Assembly (NCBI GenBank): GCA_022647575.1
Contig: JALCKY010000001.1
Span: forward strand, 186,001 to 250,000
Origin: Lachnospiraceae bacterium
GTDB taxonomy: Bacteria > Bacillota > Clostridia > Lachnospirales > Lachnospiraceae
Length of the DNA: 64,000 nucleotides
Direction: 5' to 3'
Shown here: in pieces, positions 1 to 8,967 of the stretch
Numbering within the stretch: position 1 is the first letter of the stretch
Layout of the letters: each line of letters starts with the position of its first letter
The notes under the pieces: model-generated
What the model was told of the DNA's origin: nothing
The model's database searches: none
The model's input: only the letters and a program-made list of their open reading frames with translations
Program-made: the position numbers and the translations under genes

Positions 1-149
1 CCGATTTCCCTGGCCCCGTGTCCGTAGCCGTCCGCCTTGATGACTGCCGTGATTTTGGTGTCCGGTGCCAGATTGGCCTTCATGCTTCTGAAATTGAATT
101 CCGCCGCATCAAGATCGATTTCTGCGCGGATTCTGCTGTACTTTTTCAT
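1..149 (-). CDS. alr: Alanine racemase, N-terminal fragment (cut by window start)
   Basis: The first 49 codons of a leftward gene that runs off the window. The translation begins MKKYSRIRAEIDLDAAEF and contains AVIKADGYGHG, the PLP-lysine motif of alanine racemase, which makes D-alanine for peptidoglycan. The ATG lies 3 bases after the nnrDE stop, with an AAGGAG ribosome binding site inside the end of nnrDE, so the two are co-transcribed and probably translationally coupled. An alr downstream of an nnr gene is a common Bacillota arrangement. The rest of the protein cannot be judged here. Confidence 0.9.
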   Translation of the reverse strand, partial: MKKYSRIRAEIDLDAAEFNFRSMKANLAPDTKITAVIKADGYGHGAREI

Positions 150-152
150 TTC

Positions 153-1673
153 CTATCGCTCCTTCGGAATCGCTGACCGGATTCCGTCAATTAAATCTCC
201 TGCTTTCATTCCTGATTTTCCGTGTTTTTCCGCAGCGGCATCTCCCGCTTTTCCGTGAAGGTATACCGCAAGCGCCCCTGCGTATGCCGGATCGCATCCC
301 CGCGCAAGAAGCGCCGCCAGGATTCCGGTCAGGGAATCGCCGGAACCGGCCGTGGCCATGCCGTTATTTCCCGAAGTATTGATGAAGATTCTTCCGTCCG
401 GAAGAGCGGTCACCGTCCTCGCACCCTTCAGGATGCAGCAGGCTTTCGTCCTGCCGGCAAATGCGGCAGCGCACGGAATCATTCCGTCTGTGATTTCCCG
501 GATGTTTTTCCCCGTCAGCCGGCTCATTTCTCCCGGGTGCGGCGTCACGAAGATTTTTCCGCGGCAGGCTTTCAGAAGATCCGTCCTGCCCTGCAGGCAA
601 TTCAGCGCATCCGCATCGAGCACCAGCGGCTGAACCGCTTTTTCCAGGAGTCTCTCCGTCAGGGCATGGGAAATTCCGTCTGTTTTCAGTCCCGGTCCGC
701 AGACCGTGACGTCCGCCCATGAAAGAGCCCGGTCCAGTGCCTCACAGGAAGCATGGATGTTTTCCTCCGTCGGCTCATCGCCGTAAGTCTCCAGCATGGC
801 TTCCGGAAGCCTGATCTGAAGAATCTTCCGGTTTTCTTCCGCCGTCAGGATCTTCACCATTCCCGCGCCGGTCCGCAGTGCAGAAAGTCCGGCAAATACC
901 GCGGCTCCTGCCATGTTCTTCCGTCCTGCGACCACCAGCACTTTCCCGAAGGTTCCCTTGTTGCCGGAGGGATCCCTCACCGGAATCCTCAGCAGGTCGG
1001 AATCTTCCGTCTCAAGAATGACCGGCTTGGACGGAAAAGGAACGATCCCGATATCCGCCGTGACGACCTTTCCCGCATATCCGGCAGTCGGACAAACGAG
1101 CAGCCCGGGTTTGGCAAACTGCATGGTCACGGTCACGTCCGCATGCACGGCACATTCCGGTGCAGGTCCCCCGTCGGCGGGAATTCCCGAAGGAACATCC
1201 GCCGAAATGACGAAGGCTCCGGAAGCATTCATTTTTTCGATGGCAGAAGCAGCTTCTCCGGCGGGCTCTCTGGCAAGTCCCGTGCCGAACAGGGCATCAA
1301 TCAGGACATCATACTTTTCCCACCGGGGCTTTTTCACCCTGCGGATTTTCAGCCTGCCGCACACGGACAGCTGATGCTGCATTTCTTCCGAAAAGCGCGA
1401 CGGGCTGCCCGGAAGGAAAATCTCCGACTGCACGCCGCGAAGCATGAGGATTCTTGCAGCGGCCGCACCGTCTCCTCCGTTGTTGCCGGGTCCGCATACC
1501 GCCAGCACGCGGATCTCTTTTTTTTCTTTACTTCGGAAGGCAGGCGCCTTCATCGCTTCATCGGCAATTGCCAGGGCTGCCCTCTCCATCAGAACGGATG
1601 AGGGAATCCCGATTTCGGAAATCGTCCGGGAATCGCATTCCTTCATCTGCCTTGCCGTCAGGATGGTCTTCAT
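153..1673 (-). CDS. nnr: Bifunctional NAD(P)H-hydrate epimerase / ADP-dependent NAD(P)H-hydrate dehydratase
   Basis: A 506-residue fusion that repairs hydrated NAD(P)H (NADHX, NADPHX), a damage product of NAD(P)H. The N-terminal YjeF_N epimerase domain (about residues 1-215) shows CGPGNNGGDG; the C-terminal ribokinase-like dehydratase domain (about 225-500) shows TPHPGEMSRLTGK and NGMATAGSGDSLTGI. Full length for this fusion family. It lies 45 bp downstream of rex and 3 bp upstream of alr on the same strand, so it is probably read from the rex promoter. Pairing NADHX repair with an NADH-responsive regulator makes physiological sense, though the link is inferred. Confidence 0.93.
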   Translation of the reverse strand: MKTILTARQMKECDSRTISEIGIPSSVLMERAALAIADEAMKAPAFRSKEKKEIRVLAVCGPGNNGGDGAAAARILMLRGVQSEIFLPGSPSRFSEEMQHQLSVCGRLKIRRVKKPRWEKYDVLIDALFGTGLAREPAGEAASAIEKMNASGAFVISADVPSGIPADGGPAPECAVHADVTVTMQFAKPGLLVCPTAGYAGKVVTADIGIVPFPSKPVILETEDSDLLRIPVRDPSGNKGTFGKVLVVAGRKNMAGAAVFAGLSALRTGAGMVKILTAEENRKILQIRLPEAMLETYGDEPTEENIHASCEALDRALSWADVTVCGPGLKTDGISHALTERLLEKAVQPLVLDADALNCLQGRTDLLKACRGKIFVTPHPGEMSRLTGKNIREITDGMIPCAAAFAGRTKACCILKGARTVTALPDGRIFINTSGNNGMATAGSGDSLTGILAALLARGCDPAYAGALAVYLHGKAGDAAAEKHGKSGMKAGDLIDGIRSAIPKER

Positions 1674-1718
1674 GAAATCCTCCGTAAAAAATCATAGCAG
1701 CGGCTGCCCGCTGCTGTC

Positions 1719-2375
1719 TCATTTCTTTCCCGTGCTGTCCTGCTGCCTGCTGTTGAGACTGTAGGACAGCCTCATCAGGGAATCCATCAGGTGGACGTTC
1801 TCCACGACGACATCTCCCTTGACGTAAAGGTTCAGATCGATCAGGGCAAAATTCCAGATTGCGCGGATTCCGTTTTTCGAAAAAAGCTCTGCGATTTCCA
1901 GTGCCTGTTCCTTCGGGACGGCAATGACGCCGACGTCAATTTCATTTTGCCGGACGAACCCGGAAAAATCATCCATCATCTGCACGGGCAGTCCGGAGAC
2001 AAGGGTTCCCTTCAGCTTTTCATCCGTATCGAAAATGCCCTTCAGGCTGAAGCCGGCGCGGCCGGAGCTTAAGTATCCGGTCAGAGCCCTGCCGATGTTT
2101 CCGACGCCGACCAGCACGATGCGGTGCGTTTTCTCCAAACCGAGGATCCGTCCGATTCCGTTCCGCAGGTACTGCACGTTATAGCCGTATCCCTGCTGGC
2201 CGAAGCCGCCGAAATTATTCAGGTCCTGACGGATCTGGGATGCCGTGACTTTCATGCGTTCGGAAAGTTCCTTGGAGGAAATCCTTTCAACGCCTTCGTC
2301 CATCAGTTCGCCGAGATAGCGATAATACCTGGGGAGCCTTGTGATGACCGCTCTCGAAATGTTTTTATCTTCCAA
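1719..2375 (-). CDS. rex: Redox-sensing transcriptional repressor Rex
   Basis: A 218-residue Rex. The N-terminal winged helix (about 1-80, with VTASQIRQDLNNFGGFGQQG) binds DNA; the Rossmann domain (about 80-210, with GVGNIGRAL) senses the NADH/NAD+ ratio, and NADH releases the protein from fermentation and redox gene promoters. The start is TTG at 2375, chosen because a perfect AGGAGG lies 5 bases upstream and the conserved N-terminus follows directly. It is divergent from an ABC-F gene, the same pairing as ydiH/rex and ydiF in Bacillus subtilis. A consensus promoter with a palindromic spacer lies just upstream. Confidence 0.95.
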   Translation of the reverse strand: MEDKNISRAVITRLPRYYRYLGELMDEGVERISSKELSERMKVTASQIRQDLNNFGGFGQQGYGYNVQYLRNGIGRILGLEKTHRIVLVGVGNIGRALTGYLSSGRAGFSLKGIFDTDEKLKGTLVSGLPVQMMDDFSGFVRQNEIDVGVIAVPKEQALEIAELFSKNGIRAIWNFALIDLNLYVKGDVVVENVHLMDSLMRLSYSLNSRQQDSTGKK

Positions 2376-2397
2376 ATTTGCCTCCTGAATCTCTTTG

Positions 2398-2426
2398 ATT
2401 ATACTTTAACGTTAAAATGATGTCAA
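2398..2426 (-). promoter_or_regulatory. Consensus sigma-A promoter of rex with palindromic spacer
   Basis: On the minus strand TTGACA (2421-2426) and TATAAT (2398-2403) are separated by exactly 17 bp, a perfect consensus. The spacer holds the 12-bp perfect palindrome TTTAACGTTAAA (2405-2416), a plausible operator. It is shorter than the usual 16-18 bp Rex box (TTGTTAA-type half sites 6 bp apart), so assigning it to Rex is only a guess. Confidence 0.85.
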
Positions 2427-2495
2427 TTTCTGACATTCAGGTAATTCCCTGCCTTCCGACTGCAGAAAATTGATGCCGGCAAAGACAAAATACGC

Positions 2496-2519
2496 TATAA
2501 TATCTCCTTGTGCGGAGGG
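2496..2519 (+). promoter_or_regulatory. -10 element and ribosome binding site of the ABC-F gene
   Basis: TATAAT at 2496-2501 is followed by GGAGGG at 2514-2519, four bases before the ATG at 2524. No convincing -35 sits at 17 bp. The site fixes the start at 2524 rather than at the in-frame ATG at 2473, which has no ribosome binding site. Confidence 0.55.
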
Positions 2520-2523
2520 TATC

Positions 2524-4467
2524 ATGATTCTCGATGTCCAGAATATAACCAAGTCCTTCGGTGATAACGAAGTCCTGAAAAACGCTTCCTTCCATATTGA
2601 AGACCATGAGAAGGCGGCAATGGTCGGCGTCAACGGCGCCGGCAAGTCAACGCTTTTGAAAATCATCATGCAGCTGATTCCTCCCGATGAAGGAACCGCT
2701 GTCCTTTCGCGCGGAAAAACGATCGGGTATCTTTCCCAGCAGCCGGACCTCAGCGGCGGTCTTTCCATTTATGACGAACTTCTGACCGTCAAATCCGGCG
2801 TCATGGAACTGGAGGAAAACATCCGGGCTTCCGAGCTGAAAATGAAAACGCTCACCGGCGACGAGCTTTCTTCTGAAATGATGCGGTACGCGCGCATGTC
2901 GGAAGAATTCGAGCGCGCCGGCGGCTACGCTTTAAGAAGCGAGGCAACCGGGGTGCTGAAGGGTCTGGGATTTTCCGAAGAAGAATTTTCAAAAGATGCT
3001 TCCGTGCTCTCCGGCGGTCAGAAAACCCGCGTCGTCCTGGGCCGGCTTCTGCTTTCGTCACCCGACATCATTCTTCTCGATGAGCCGACGAACCACCTCG
3101 ACCTTCCTTCGATCCTGTGGCTGGAAACATACCTGCAGAACTACCGGGGAGCAGTCCTGGTCGTTTCGCATGACCGCTATTTCCTGAATAAGATTGTCTC
3201 AAAGGTCATCGAGGTCGACCATTCCCATGTCACGTCCTTCGCCGGGACCTACGATGACTACAGCAGGAAAAAGGCGGACGCCTACCATGCAGCCGCCCTT
3301 GCCTATATGAAAGCGGAAAAAGAAAAAAAGCACCAGGAAGCCGTCATCCGCAAGCTCGAGTCCTTCAACCGCGAGAAATCCATCCGCCGTGCGGAGAGCC
3401 GGAAAAAAGTTCTTGCGAAAATGACCATGCCCGAAAAGCCCGCGGAGGATAATGCGGAAATGCGCTTTTACGTCCGCCCGAGAATCGAAAGCGGCAATGA
3501 CGTCCTCACCGTGGACAGCATTGCGAAATCCTTCAGCCGGACTCCTCTTTTTTCCGGTCTTTCCTTCGAGATTCACAAGGGAGAACGCATCGCGCTGATC
3601 GGCGGCAACGGAACCGGAAAGTCCACGATCCTGAAGCTGATCAACGGAATCCTCGAACCGGACAGCGGGAGCATCCGGATGGGAACCCATGTCCATATCG
3701 GCTACTACGATCAGGAAATGGCCGTCCTCAGTCCGGAGAAAACCATCTTCGAAGAAATATCCGACAGCTATCCGACCCTGACGGAGACCCAGATCCGCTT
3801 TACGCTGGCCGCCTTTCTTTTTACGGGAGAGACCGTTTTCCAGAAGATTGAAAGCCTCAGCGGCGGAGAAAGGGCGCGGGTTTCCCTTGCCAAGCTCATG
3901 CTTTCCGAAGCCAACTTTCTGATCCTTGATGAGCCGACCAACCACCTGGATATCCAGTCGAAGGAAATCCTGGAAAATGCCCTCTGCTCCTATGAAGGGA
4001 CCGTGCTCTGCGTTTCGCATGACCGCTACTTCATCAACCGGACTGCGACGCGCATGCTGGAACTGGCCGGACAGACGCTGCATTCCTATACCGGTAATTA
4101 TGACGACTATCTTGCGCGAAAAGAGGCAATGGCATCGGCCGGAATTCCAGACCCTGCAGATCGCCCTTTGTCCGCAGAGAAAGACTCTTCCGGGGAAGCT
4201 GACGGGACAGGCTCGGCCAAAAACGAATGGGTGGCGCGCAAGAACGAAGAGGCCCGTCTCCGGAAGAGAAAGTCCGATCTGGAAAAAGCCGAAAAAAAGA
4301 TCCTCTCCCTTGAGGAAGAGGATCATCAGATTGATGAACAGCTAAGCGACCCGGTCATTGCCTGCAGTCCCGAAAAATGCATGGAGCTTTCCCGCAGGAA
4401 AAACGAAATCGAATCGGAAATCGAAAAAGCCTATTCCGTCTGGGATGAACTCCAGGAAGAATCTTAA
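2524..4467 (+). CDS. ABC-F family ribosome-associated ATPase (YdiF/YfmR-like)
   Basis: A soluble 647-residue protein with two ABC ATPase domains and no membrane segments. The first has Walker [10 protein letters not shown], signature LSGGQ and [10 protein letters not shown]; the second has [14 protein letters not shown] and [11 protein letters not shown]. The domains are joined by a charged interdomain linker (P-site tRNA interaction motif region), and a Lys/Glu-rich coiled coil forms the C-terminal 90 or so residues. ABC-F proteins bind the ribosomal E site and help translation; some protect against antibiotics. Position beside rex favours a housekeeping YdiF-like factor over an acquired resistance type. 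Its end overlaps the convergent icd stop by 4 bp. Confidence 0.92.
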   Translation: MILDVQNITKSFGDNEVLKNASFHIEDHEKAAMVGVNGAGKSTLLKIIMQLIPPDEGTAVLSRGKTIGYLSQQPDLSGGLSIYDELLTVKSGVMELEENIRASELKMKTLTGDELSSEMMRYARMSEEFERAGGYALRSEATGVLKGLGFSEEEFSKDASVLSGGQKTRVVLGRLLLSSPDIILLDEPTNHLDLPSILWLETYLQNYRGAVLVVSHDRYFLNKIVSKVIEVDHSHVTSFAGTYDDYSRKKADAYHAAALAYMKAEKEKKHQEAVIRKLESFNREKSIRRAESRKKVLAKMTMPEKPAEDNAEMRFYVRPRIESGNDVLTVDSIAKSFSRTPLFSGLSFEIHKGERIALIGGNGTGKSTILKLINGILEPDSGSIRMGTHVHIGYYDQEMAVLSPEKTIFEEISDSYPTLTETQIRFTLAAFLFTGETVFQKIESLSGGERARVSLAKLMLSEANFLILDEPTNHLDIQSKEILENALCSYEGTVLCVSHDRYFINRTATRMLELAGQTLHSYTGNYDDYLARKEAMASAGIPDPADRPLSAEKDSSGEADGTGSAKNEWVARKNEEARLRKRKSDLEKAEKKILSLEEEDHQIDEQLSDPVIACSPEKCMELSRRKNEIESEIEKAYSVWDELQEES

Positions 4468-5672
4468 AGCAGGCTTTCCAGTTTTTCCCTGACGGCCTTG
4501 ATGAATGCCAGTGAATCCAGGACCGTCGGATCCGGAAGCGTCGTGATCCTCGCAAGATCCCCTGTCATTTTCCCGCTTTCAATGGTATCGATGACAGCCT
4601 TCTCCAGGGCATCCGCAAAATCTGCAAGTTCGCTGATTCCGTCCAGTTCCCCTCTCTTCCTGAGGGCTCCCGTCCATGCGAAAATCGTCGCGACGGAATT
4701 CGTCGAAGTCGTCTCGCCCTTCTGATATTTGTAATAATGCTTCTGCACCGTTCCGTGTGCCGCTTCATATTCGAAGCAGCCTTTCGGCGAAACCAGCACG
4801 GAAGTCATCATTGCCAGAGAACCGAACGCCGAAGAAAGCATGTCCGAAAAGACATCGCCGTCATAATTCTTGGTGGCCCAGACAAAGCCGCCTTCCGATC
4901 TCATGATTCTTGCCACAGCATCGTCGATGAGCGTATAGAAATATTCGATGCCCGCCGCCTTAAACCGTTCTTCAAATTTTTCGGCATAGACCTTTTCGAA
5001 AATTTCTTTGAAATCGCGGTCGTAAGTTTTGGAAATCGTGTCTTTTGTCGCAAACCACAGATCCTGCTTCTTGTCCAGTGCATAGGCGAAGCAGCTCTCC
5101 GCAAAGCTTTGAATCGACGAATCCAGATTATGGATTCCCTGCACGATGCCGGGGCCCTTGAAATCGAAGATCTTCTCTTTTGTCACTTCTCCGTTTTCTG
5201 CCGTATAAACCAGTTCCGCCGTGCCTGCTCCCGGGATCCGGATTTCCGCATTGCGGTAGACATCCCCGTAGGCATGACGCGCAATCGTGATCGGCTTTTT
5301 CCAGCTTCTCACATACGGTTCGATCCCCCTGACCAGGATCGGTGCACGGAAAACGGTGCCGTCCAGAATTGCACGGATGGTCCCGTTCGGACTCTTCCAC
5401 ATCTGCTTGAGATGATATTCCTCGACGCGGGCCGGATTCGGGGTAATGGTTGCGCACTTGACCGCCACGCCGTATTTCAGAGTGGCCTCTGCCGAATCAG
5501 CCGTAATCTGATCATCGGTTTCATCCCTCTTCTCAAGGCCAAGGTCATAGTATTCCGTCTTCAGATCGATGAACGGCACAAGCAGTTCATCCTTGATCAT
5601 CTGCCAGAGGACTCTGGTCATTTCATCTCCGTCCATCTCAACGAGAGGCGTCTTCATCTGGATCTTATTCAT
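4464..5672 (-). CDS. icd: NADP-dependent isocitrate dehydrogenase
   Basis: A 402-residue enzyme of the dimeric, eukaryote-like IDH subfamily: it opens [17 protein letters not shown] and contains [31 protein letters not shown] and [14 protein letters not shown]. It decarboxylates isocitrate to 2-oxoglutarate with NADP. It lies 41 bp downstream of an IPMS-like synthase that may be Re-citrate synthase, so the pair would supply 2-oxoglutarate for glutamate. Aconitase is not in the window. Its 3' end overlaps the convergent ABC-F gene by 4 bp, with no terminator visible between them. Confidence 0.95.
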   Translation of the reverse strand: MNKIQMKTPLVEMDGDEMTRVLWQMIKDELLVPFIDLKTEYYDLGLEKRDETDDQITADSAEATLKYGVAVKCATITPNPARVEEYHLKQMWKSPNGTIRAILDGTVFRAPILVRGIEPYVRSWKKPITIARHAYGDVYRNAEIRIPGAGTAELVYTAENGEVTKEKIFDFKGPGIVQGIHNLDSSIQSFAESCFAYALDKKQDLWFATKDTISKTYDRDFKEIFEKVYAEKFEERFKAAGIEYFYTLIDDAVARIMRSEGGFVWATKNYDGDVFSDMLSSAFGSLAMMTSVLVSPKGCFEYEAAHGTVQKHYYKYQKGETTSTNSVATIFAWTGALRKRGELDGISELADFADALEKAVIDTIESGKMTGDLARITTLPDPTVLDSLAFIKAVREKLESLL

Positions 5673-5713
5673 TTCTGATCTCCTGTCTCATCTGTTTTTT
5701 CTTTTCCGGAATT

Positions 5714-7135
5714 TCAGCGGGCCCCCGGAGTTTTCATCTTCAGTGCCTTGCAGGTCTTTTCAACTGCCGCTTCCAGTTCCTCATCCGTCATGACCGTAAC
5801 GCGGCCTTCCTCATACTGGGCGTCGACCCATTCCTTCACCTTCTCCACGAGAACGCTCTTCTTGTCGACCTTCTCTTCGTCATGAAGATGATAGTGCGTA
5901 TCGATCCAGTGTGCGATTCCGGCTGCTCCGGAAGTGTTCGATACCGCGACTTCAACCGGGCGGTTCAGGAATTTCTGCGTATCGAAGATATTGTAGATTT
6001 CTTCATTTTTCAGGATTCCGTCTGCATGGATGCCGGCTCTTGTCACATTGAAGTTCGAGCCGACGAACGGCGTCCTGGGCGGAATCTTGTAGCCGATCTC
6101 TTTCTCATAATATTCGGCAAGTTCCGTGATGACCTTGGTATCCATTCCGTCAAGCGTTCCGCGGATCTGGGCGTACTCAAAGACCATCGCTTCGAGAGGC
6201 GTGTTGCCGGTGCGCTCGCCGATTCCGAAGAGCGATGTGTTGACGCCGGAAGCGCCGTACAGCCAGGCGGTCGTGGAATTTGAAACCGCCTTGTAAAAAT
6301 CATTGTGGCCGTGCCATTCAATCAGTTCGGAAGGAACGCCCGAATGGTTGCGGATGCCGTAAATGATGCCGGGCACGGAACGCGGAATCACGGATCCGGG
6401 ATAATTGACCCCGTATCCCATGGTATCGCAGGCACGCACCTTGATCGGAATGCCGTACTCGTCTTTCAGCTTCATCAGTTCCAGACAGAACGGAATGACA
6501 TATCCGTAGATATCGGCACGCGTCACATCTTCCAGATGGCACCGCGGGCTGATGCCCATTTCCAGGCACTCCCGGATGACATGGAGATAATGCTCCATGG
6601 CCTCCCGGCGCGTCATGTGCATCTTATAGAAAATATGGTAATCGGAGCAGGACACCAGGATGCCCGTCTCCTTCATTCCCATCGACTTGACAAGCTCAAA
6701 GTCCTTCGTGCTGGCACGGATCCAGCTGGTGACCTTCGGGAAATCATATCCGCGCTCCAGGCATTTGACGACGGCATCGCGGTCTTTCTTGCTGTAAAGG
6801 AAGAATTCACTCTGGCGGATTTTTCCTCTCGGTCCGCCCAGACGGTGCAGGTAGTCAAAGATCGTGACAATCTGATCCGTCGTGTAGGGAGCCCGGCTCT
6901 GCTGTCCGTCGCGGAAAGTGGTATCCGTAATCCAGATTTCCTCCGGCATGTAATGAGGCACGATCCGGTCGTTGAATGCGATCTTCGGCACTTCGTCATA
7001 CGGATACAGATTCCGGAAGACGTTCGGCGCCTCGACGTCGACAAGCGGATACATATGCTCTTCCAGTTCGAGAAGATGTGTCTTCCTGTTCAAATGTACT
7101 TTTCTGGTCTCGCTCTTCATGCTGTCCCCTTTCAT
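5714..7135 (-). CDS. IPMS/homocitrate synthase-like enzyme, candidate citrate (Re)-synthase
   Basis: A 473-residue HMGL-like TIM-barrel enzyme: ITDTTFRDGQQSRAPYTT is the metal and acyl-CoA binding signature and EWHGHNDFYKAVSN supplies the metal-binding His-x-His. It lacks the C-terminal leucine-binding domain of true 2-isopropylmalate synthase. Clostridial proteins of this shape include Re-citrate synthase (Clostridium kluyveri type); the immediately downstream icd supports that role, but homocitrate or another 2-alkylmalate product is possible. The start at 7135 is chosen because its ATG overlaps the cinA stop as ATGA, with GGGAG upstream; the open frame extends further up but that part is inside cinA. 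Confidence 0.75.
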   Translation of the reverse strand: MKGDSMKSETRKVHLNRKTHLLELEEHMYPLVDVEAPNVFRNLYPYDEVPKIAFNDRIVPHYMPEEIWITDTTFRDGQQSRAPYTTDQIVTIFDYLHRLGGPRGKIRQSEFFLYSKKDRDAVVKCLERGYDFPKVTSWIRASTKDFELVKSMGMKETGILVSCSDYHIFYKMHMTRREAMEHYLHVIRECLEMGISPRCHLEDVTRADIYGYVIPFCLELMKLKDEYGIPIKVRACDTMGYGVNYPGSVIPRSVPGIIYGIRNHSGVPSELIEWHGHNDFYKAVSNSTTAWLYGASGVNTSLFGIGERTGNTPLEAMVFEYAQIRGTLDGMDTKVITELAEYYEKEIGYKIPPRTPFVGSNFNVTRAGIHADGILKNEEIYNIFDTQKFLNRPVEVAVSNTSGAAGIAHWIDTHYHLHDEEKVDKKSVLVEKVKEWVDAQYEEGRVTVMTDEELEAAVEKTCKALKMKTPGAR

Positions 7136-8403
7136 ATTCTCTTCTCCCTTTCCGCATCCGTTAGGCATCTTCTTAAAAGAACCAGTGCCCGCTGGGCTGC
7201 CGTTGTTCTGATCTTCATGCGGTTTCCGCCAAGATGCAGTTCCTCGGTTCTGACTTCGCCCCTGCAGCAGCAGGAAATGAAGACAAGTCCGACCGGTTTT
7301 TCCTTCGTTCCTCCGCCCGGGCCGGCTATGCCGGTCGAAGCGATGCAGAGATCCGTTCCCGTTTTCCTGCATCCGCCCCTGGACATCTCCTCCGCCGTTT
7401 CGGCGCTTACGGCTCCGTGCTCCGAGAGAGTGCTTTCCCGGACTCCGAGATATTTTCTCTTTGCATCATTGGAATAAGTCACGAGTCCCTGCATCAGGAC
7501 ATCCGAAGCTCCGGGCACATTGACGATTCTGGAAGCGATCATCCCGCCCGTGCAGGATTCCGCGCAGGTCAGCGTCAGCTTCTTCTTTGCCGCCGTCCGT
7601 ACGATGGATTCCTCAAGGGTCACCTTCTCATCAAAGGTAAAGATCAGGTCCCCGAAACGTTTTTTCATTTCCGCCGTCATCGGACGGAGCAGCTTCCCTG
7701 CCTCGCTTTCCGTCGCTGCCGAAGCCGTCATGCGGACGTGGACTTCTCCGGTCTTGGCATACGTGGCAATGGTCGGATTTGTCTGCGCATCATAAAGATC
7801 CGTAATCCTGTCCGCCACCATGCTTTCGCCCAGTTCGACGATCTTGGCCGTTCTGCTCACGAGCACGCGGTCCTGCTTTTTCCTGAGATACGGCATGACC
7901 TGCTCATCGAACATCGGAAGCAGTTCATTCGGCGGACCGGGCAGGAGAATGACGCATTTGCCGTTCTCTTCCATCACGATTCCCGGAGCCTGTCCGTTCG
8001 CATTCTGAAAAGTTTCCGAGCCTTCCGGGATCAGGGCCATTTTCCAGTTGTTCGCGGTCGCCGTCACCCTTTTGTTGGAGCGCACGTATTTTGCGACACT
8101 TTTCTTGATATGAGAAAGGGTTTTCGGATCCTCGACCAGCTTCCTCTTCAGCACTTTGGCGGCGATTTCAATCGTCAGGTCATCCTCTGTCGGTCCGAGG
8201 CCTCCGTTGATGAGGACGATGTCCGAGCGCTTCAGCGCCGTGCGGATCGTGTCGGACATCCGTTTCGGATTGTCGCCGACAGCTGTCTGATAATAGCAGG
8301 TCAGGCCCGCTTCCGACAGCCGCTCCGCCATGAAATGCGCATTCGTGTTCACAATGTTTCCGAGAAGGATTTCCGTTCCGACGCAGATGATTTCCGCAAC
8401 CAT
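7132..8403 (-). CDS. cinA: CinA family protein, nicotinamide-nucleotide amidohydrolase
   Basis: A 423-residue two-domain CinA. The N-terminal MoCF-like (COG1058) domain begins VAEIICVGTEILLGNIVNTN and includes NGGLGPTEDD; the C-terminal amidase domain (about 260-410) has TCAESCTGGMIASR and ASTGIAGPGGGT. CinA proteins deamidate NMN to nicotinate mononucleotide in pyridine nucleotide salvage and, in some bacteria, are linked with competence. It starts 21 bp after pgsA ends and its stop overlaps the next gene by 4 bp, so it belongs to the rimO-pgsA-cinA transcript typical of Bacillota. Confidence 0.93.
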   Translation of the reverse strand: MVAEIICVGTEILLGNIVNTNAHFMAERLSEAGLTCYYQTAVGDNPKRMSDTIRTALKRSDIVLINGGLGPTEDDLTIEIAAKVLKRKLVEDPKTLSHIKKSVAKYVRSNKRVTATANNWKMALIPEGSETFQNANGQAPGIVMEENGKCVILLPGPPNELLPMFDEQVMPYLRKKQDRVLVSRTAKIVELGESMVADRITDLYDAQTNPTIATYAKTGEVHVRMTASAATESEAGKLLRPMTAEMKKRFGDLIFTFDEKVTLEESIVRTAAKKKLTLTCAESCTGGMIASRIVNVPGASDVLMQGLVTYSNDAKRKYLGVRESTLSEHGAVSAETAEEMSRGGCRKTGTDLCIASTGIAGPGGGTKEKPVGLVFISCCCRGEVRTEELHLGGNRMKIRTTAAQRALVLLRRCLTDAEREKRI

Positions 8404-8424
8404 TTTTTCCTTTCCGAAGCCTGA

Positions 8425-8967
8425 TTATTCCTTTGCCGAGAGGACGCCCTGATTCTGCAGAATGTAGGTGATCAGGGAAATGACCGTCAGGGCCGTGCTG
8501 ATCCAGACGATGACTTCCGTCAGCGTGTGCAGGAACGGATCCGTGAATCCGATGATCAGGAGAATGATCATCACCATCTGGGATACGGTCTTGGCCTTGC
8601 CCCAGATATTTGCAGCGATCACTTTTCCGGTATCCGCTGCCACCAGCCGGAATCCGCTGATGATGAATTCCCGTGAAATAATGATGATGCAGACAATGGC
8701 ATAAAGCCTTCCGATATCCACGAGACAGATCAGAGCCGCACACACCAGAAGCTTGTCTGCCAGCGGGTCCATGAACTTCCCGAAGTTCGTGATCAGGTGA
8801 TACTTTCTGGCCAGATAGCCGTCCAGGGTATCCGTCAGCGAGGCCGCGATAAAAATGGCAAGGGCGGCCCACCGGGTCCAGCCTTCGCACCGTCCGGCCA
8901 GCATCAGGATCACAAACGGCACCACCAGGATCATTCTCATGACGGTCAGCTTATTCGGTGTATTCAT
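8425..8967 (-). CDS. pgsA: CDP-diacylglycerol-glycerol-3-phosphate 3-phosphatidyltransferase
   Basis: A 180-residue integral membrane enzyme making phosphatidylglycerol phosphate, the first step to phosphatidylglycerol. The CDP-alcohol phosphatidyltransferase motif DG-x2-AR-x8-G-x3-D-x3-D is complete (DGYLARKYHL through PLADK), with about five hydrophobic segments. The start at 8967 (MNTPNKLTVMR) is preferred over an in-frame TTG at 8985 because GGGAG lies 9 bases before it. The start is inside the 3' end of rimO (17 bp overlap), so translation is probably coupled. Confidence 0.94.
   Translation of the reverse strand: MNTPNKLTVMRMILVVPFVILMLAGRCEGWTRWAALAIFIAASLTDTLDGYLARKYHLITNFGKFMDPLADKLLVCAALICLVDIGRLYAIVCIIIISREFIISGFRLVAADTGKVIAANIWGKAKTVSQMVMIILLIIGFTDPFLHTLTEVIVWISTALTVISLITYILQNQGVLSAKE

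Noticed and set aside
2524-4467. ABC-F gene as an antibiotic resistance determinant
   Set aside because: The rex-adjacent position and YdiF-like layout fit a housekeeping factor; no sign of transfer is seen.
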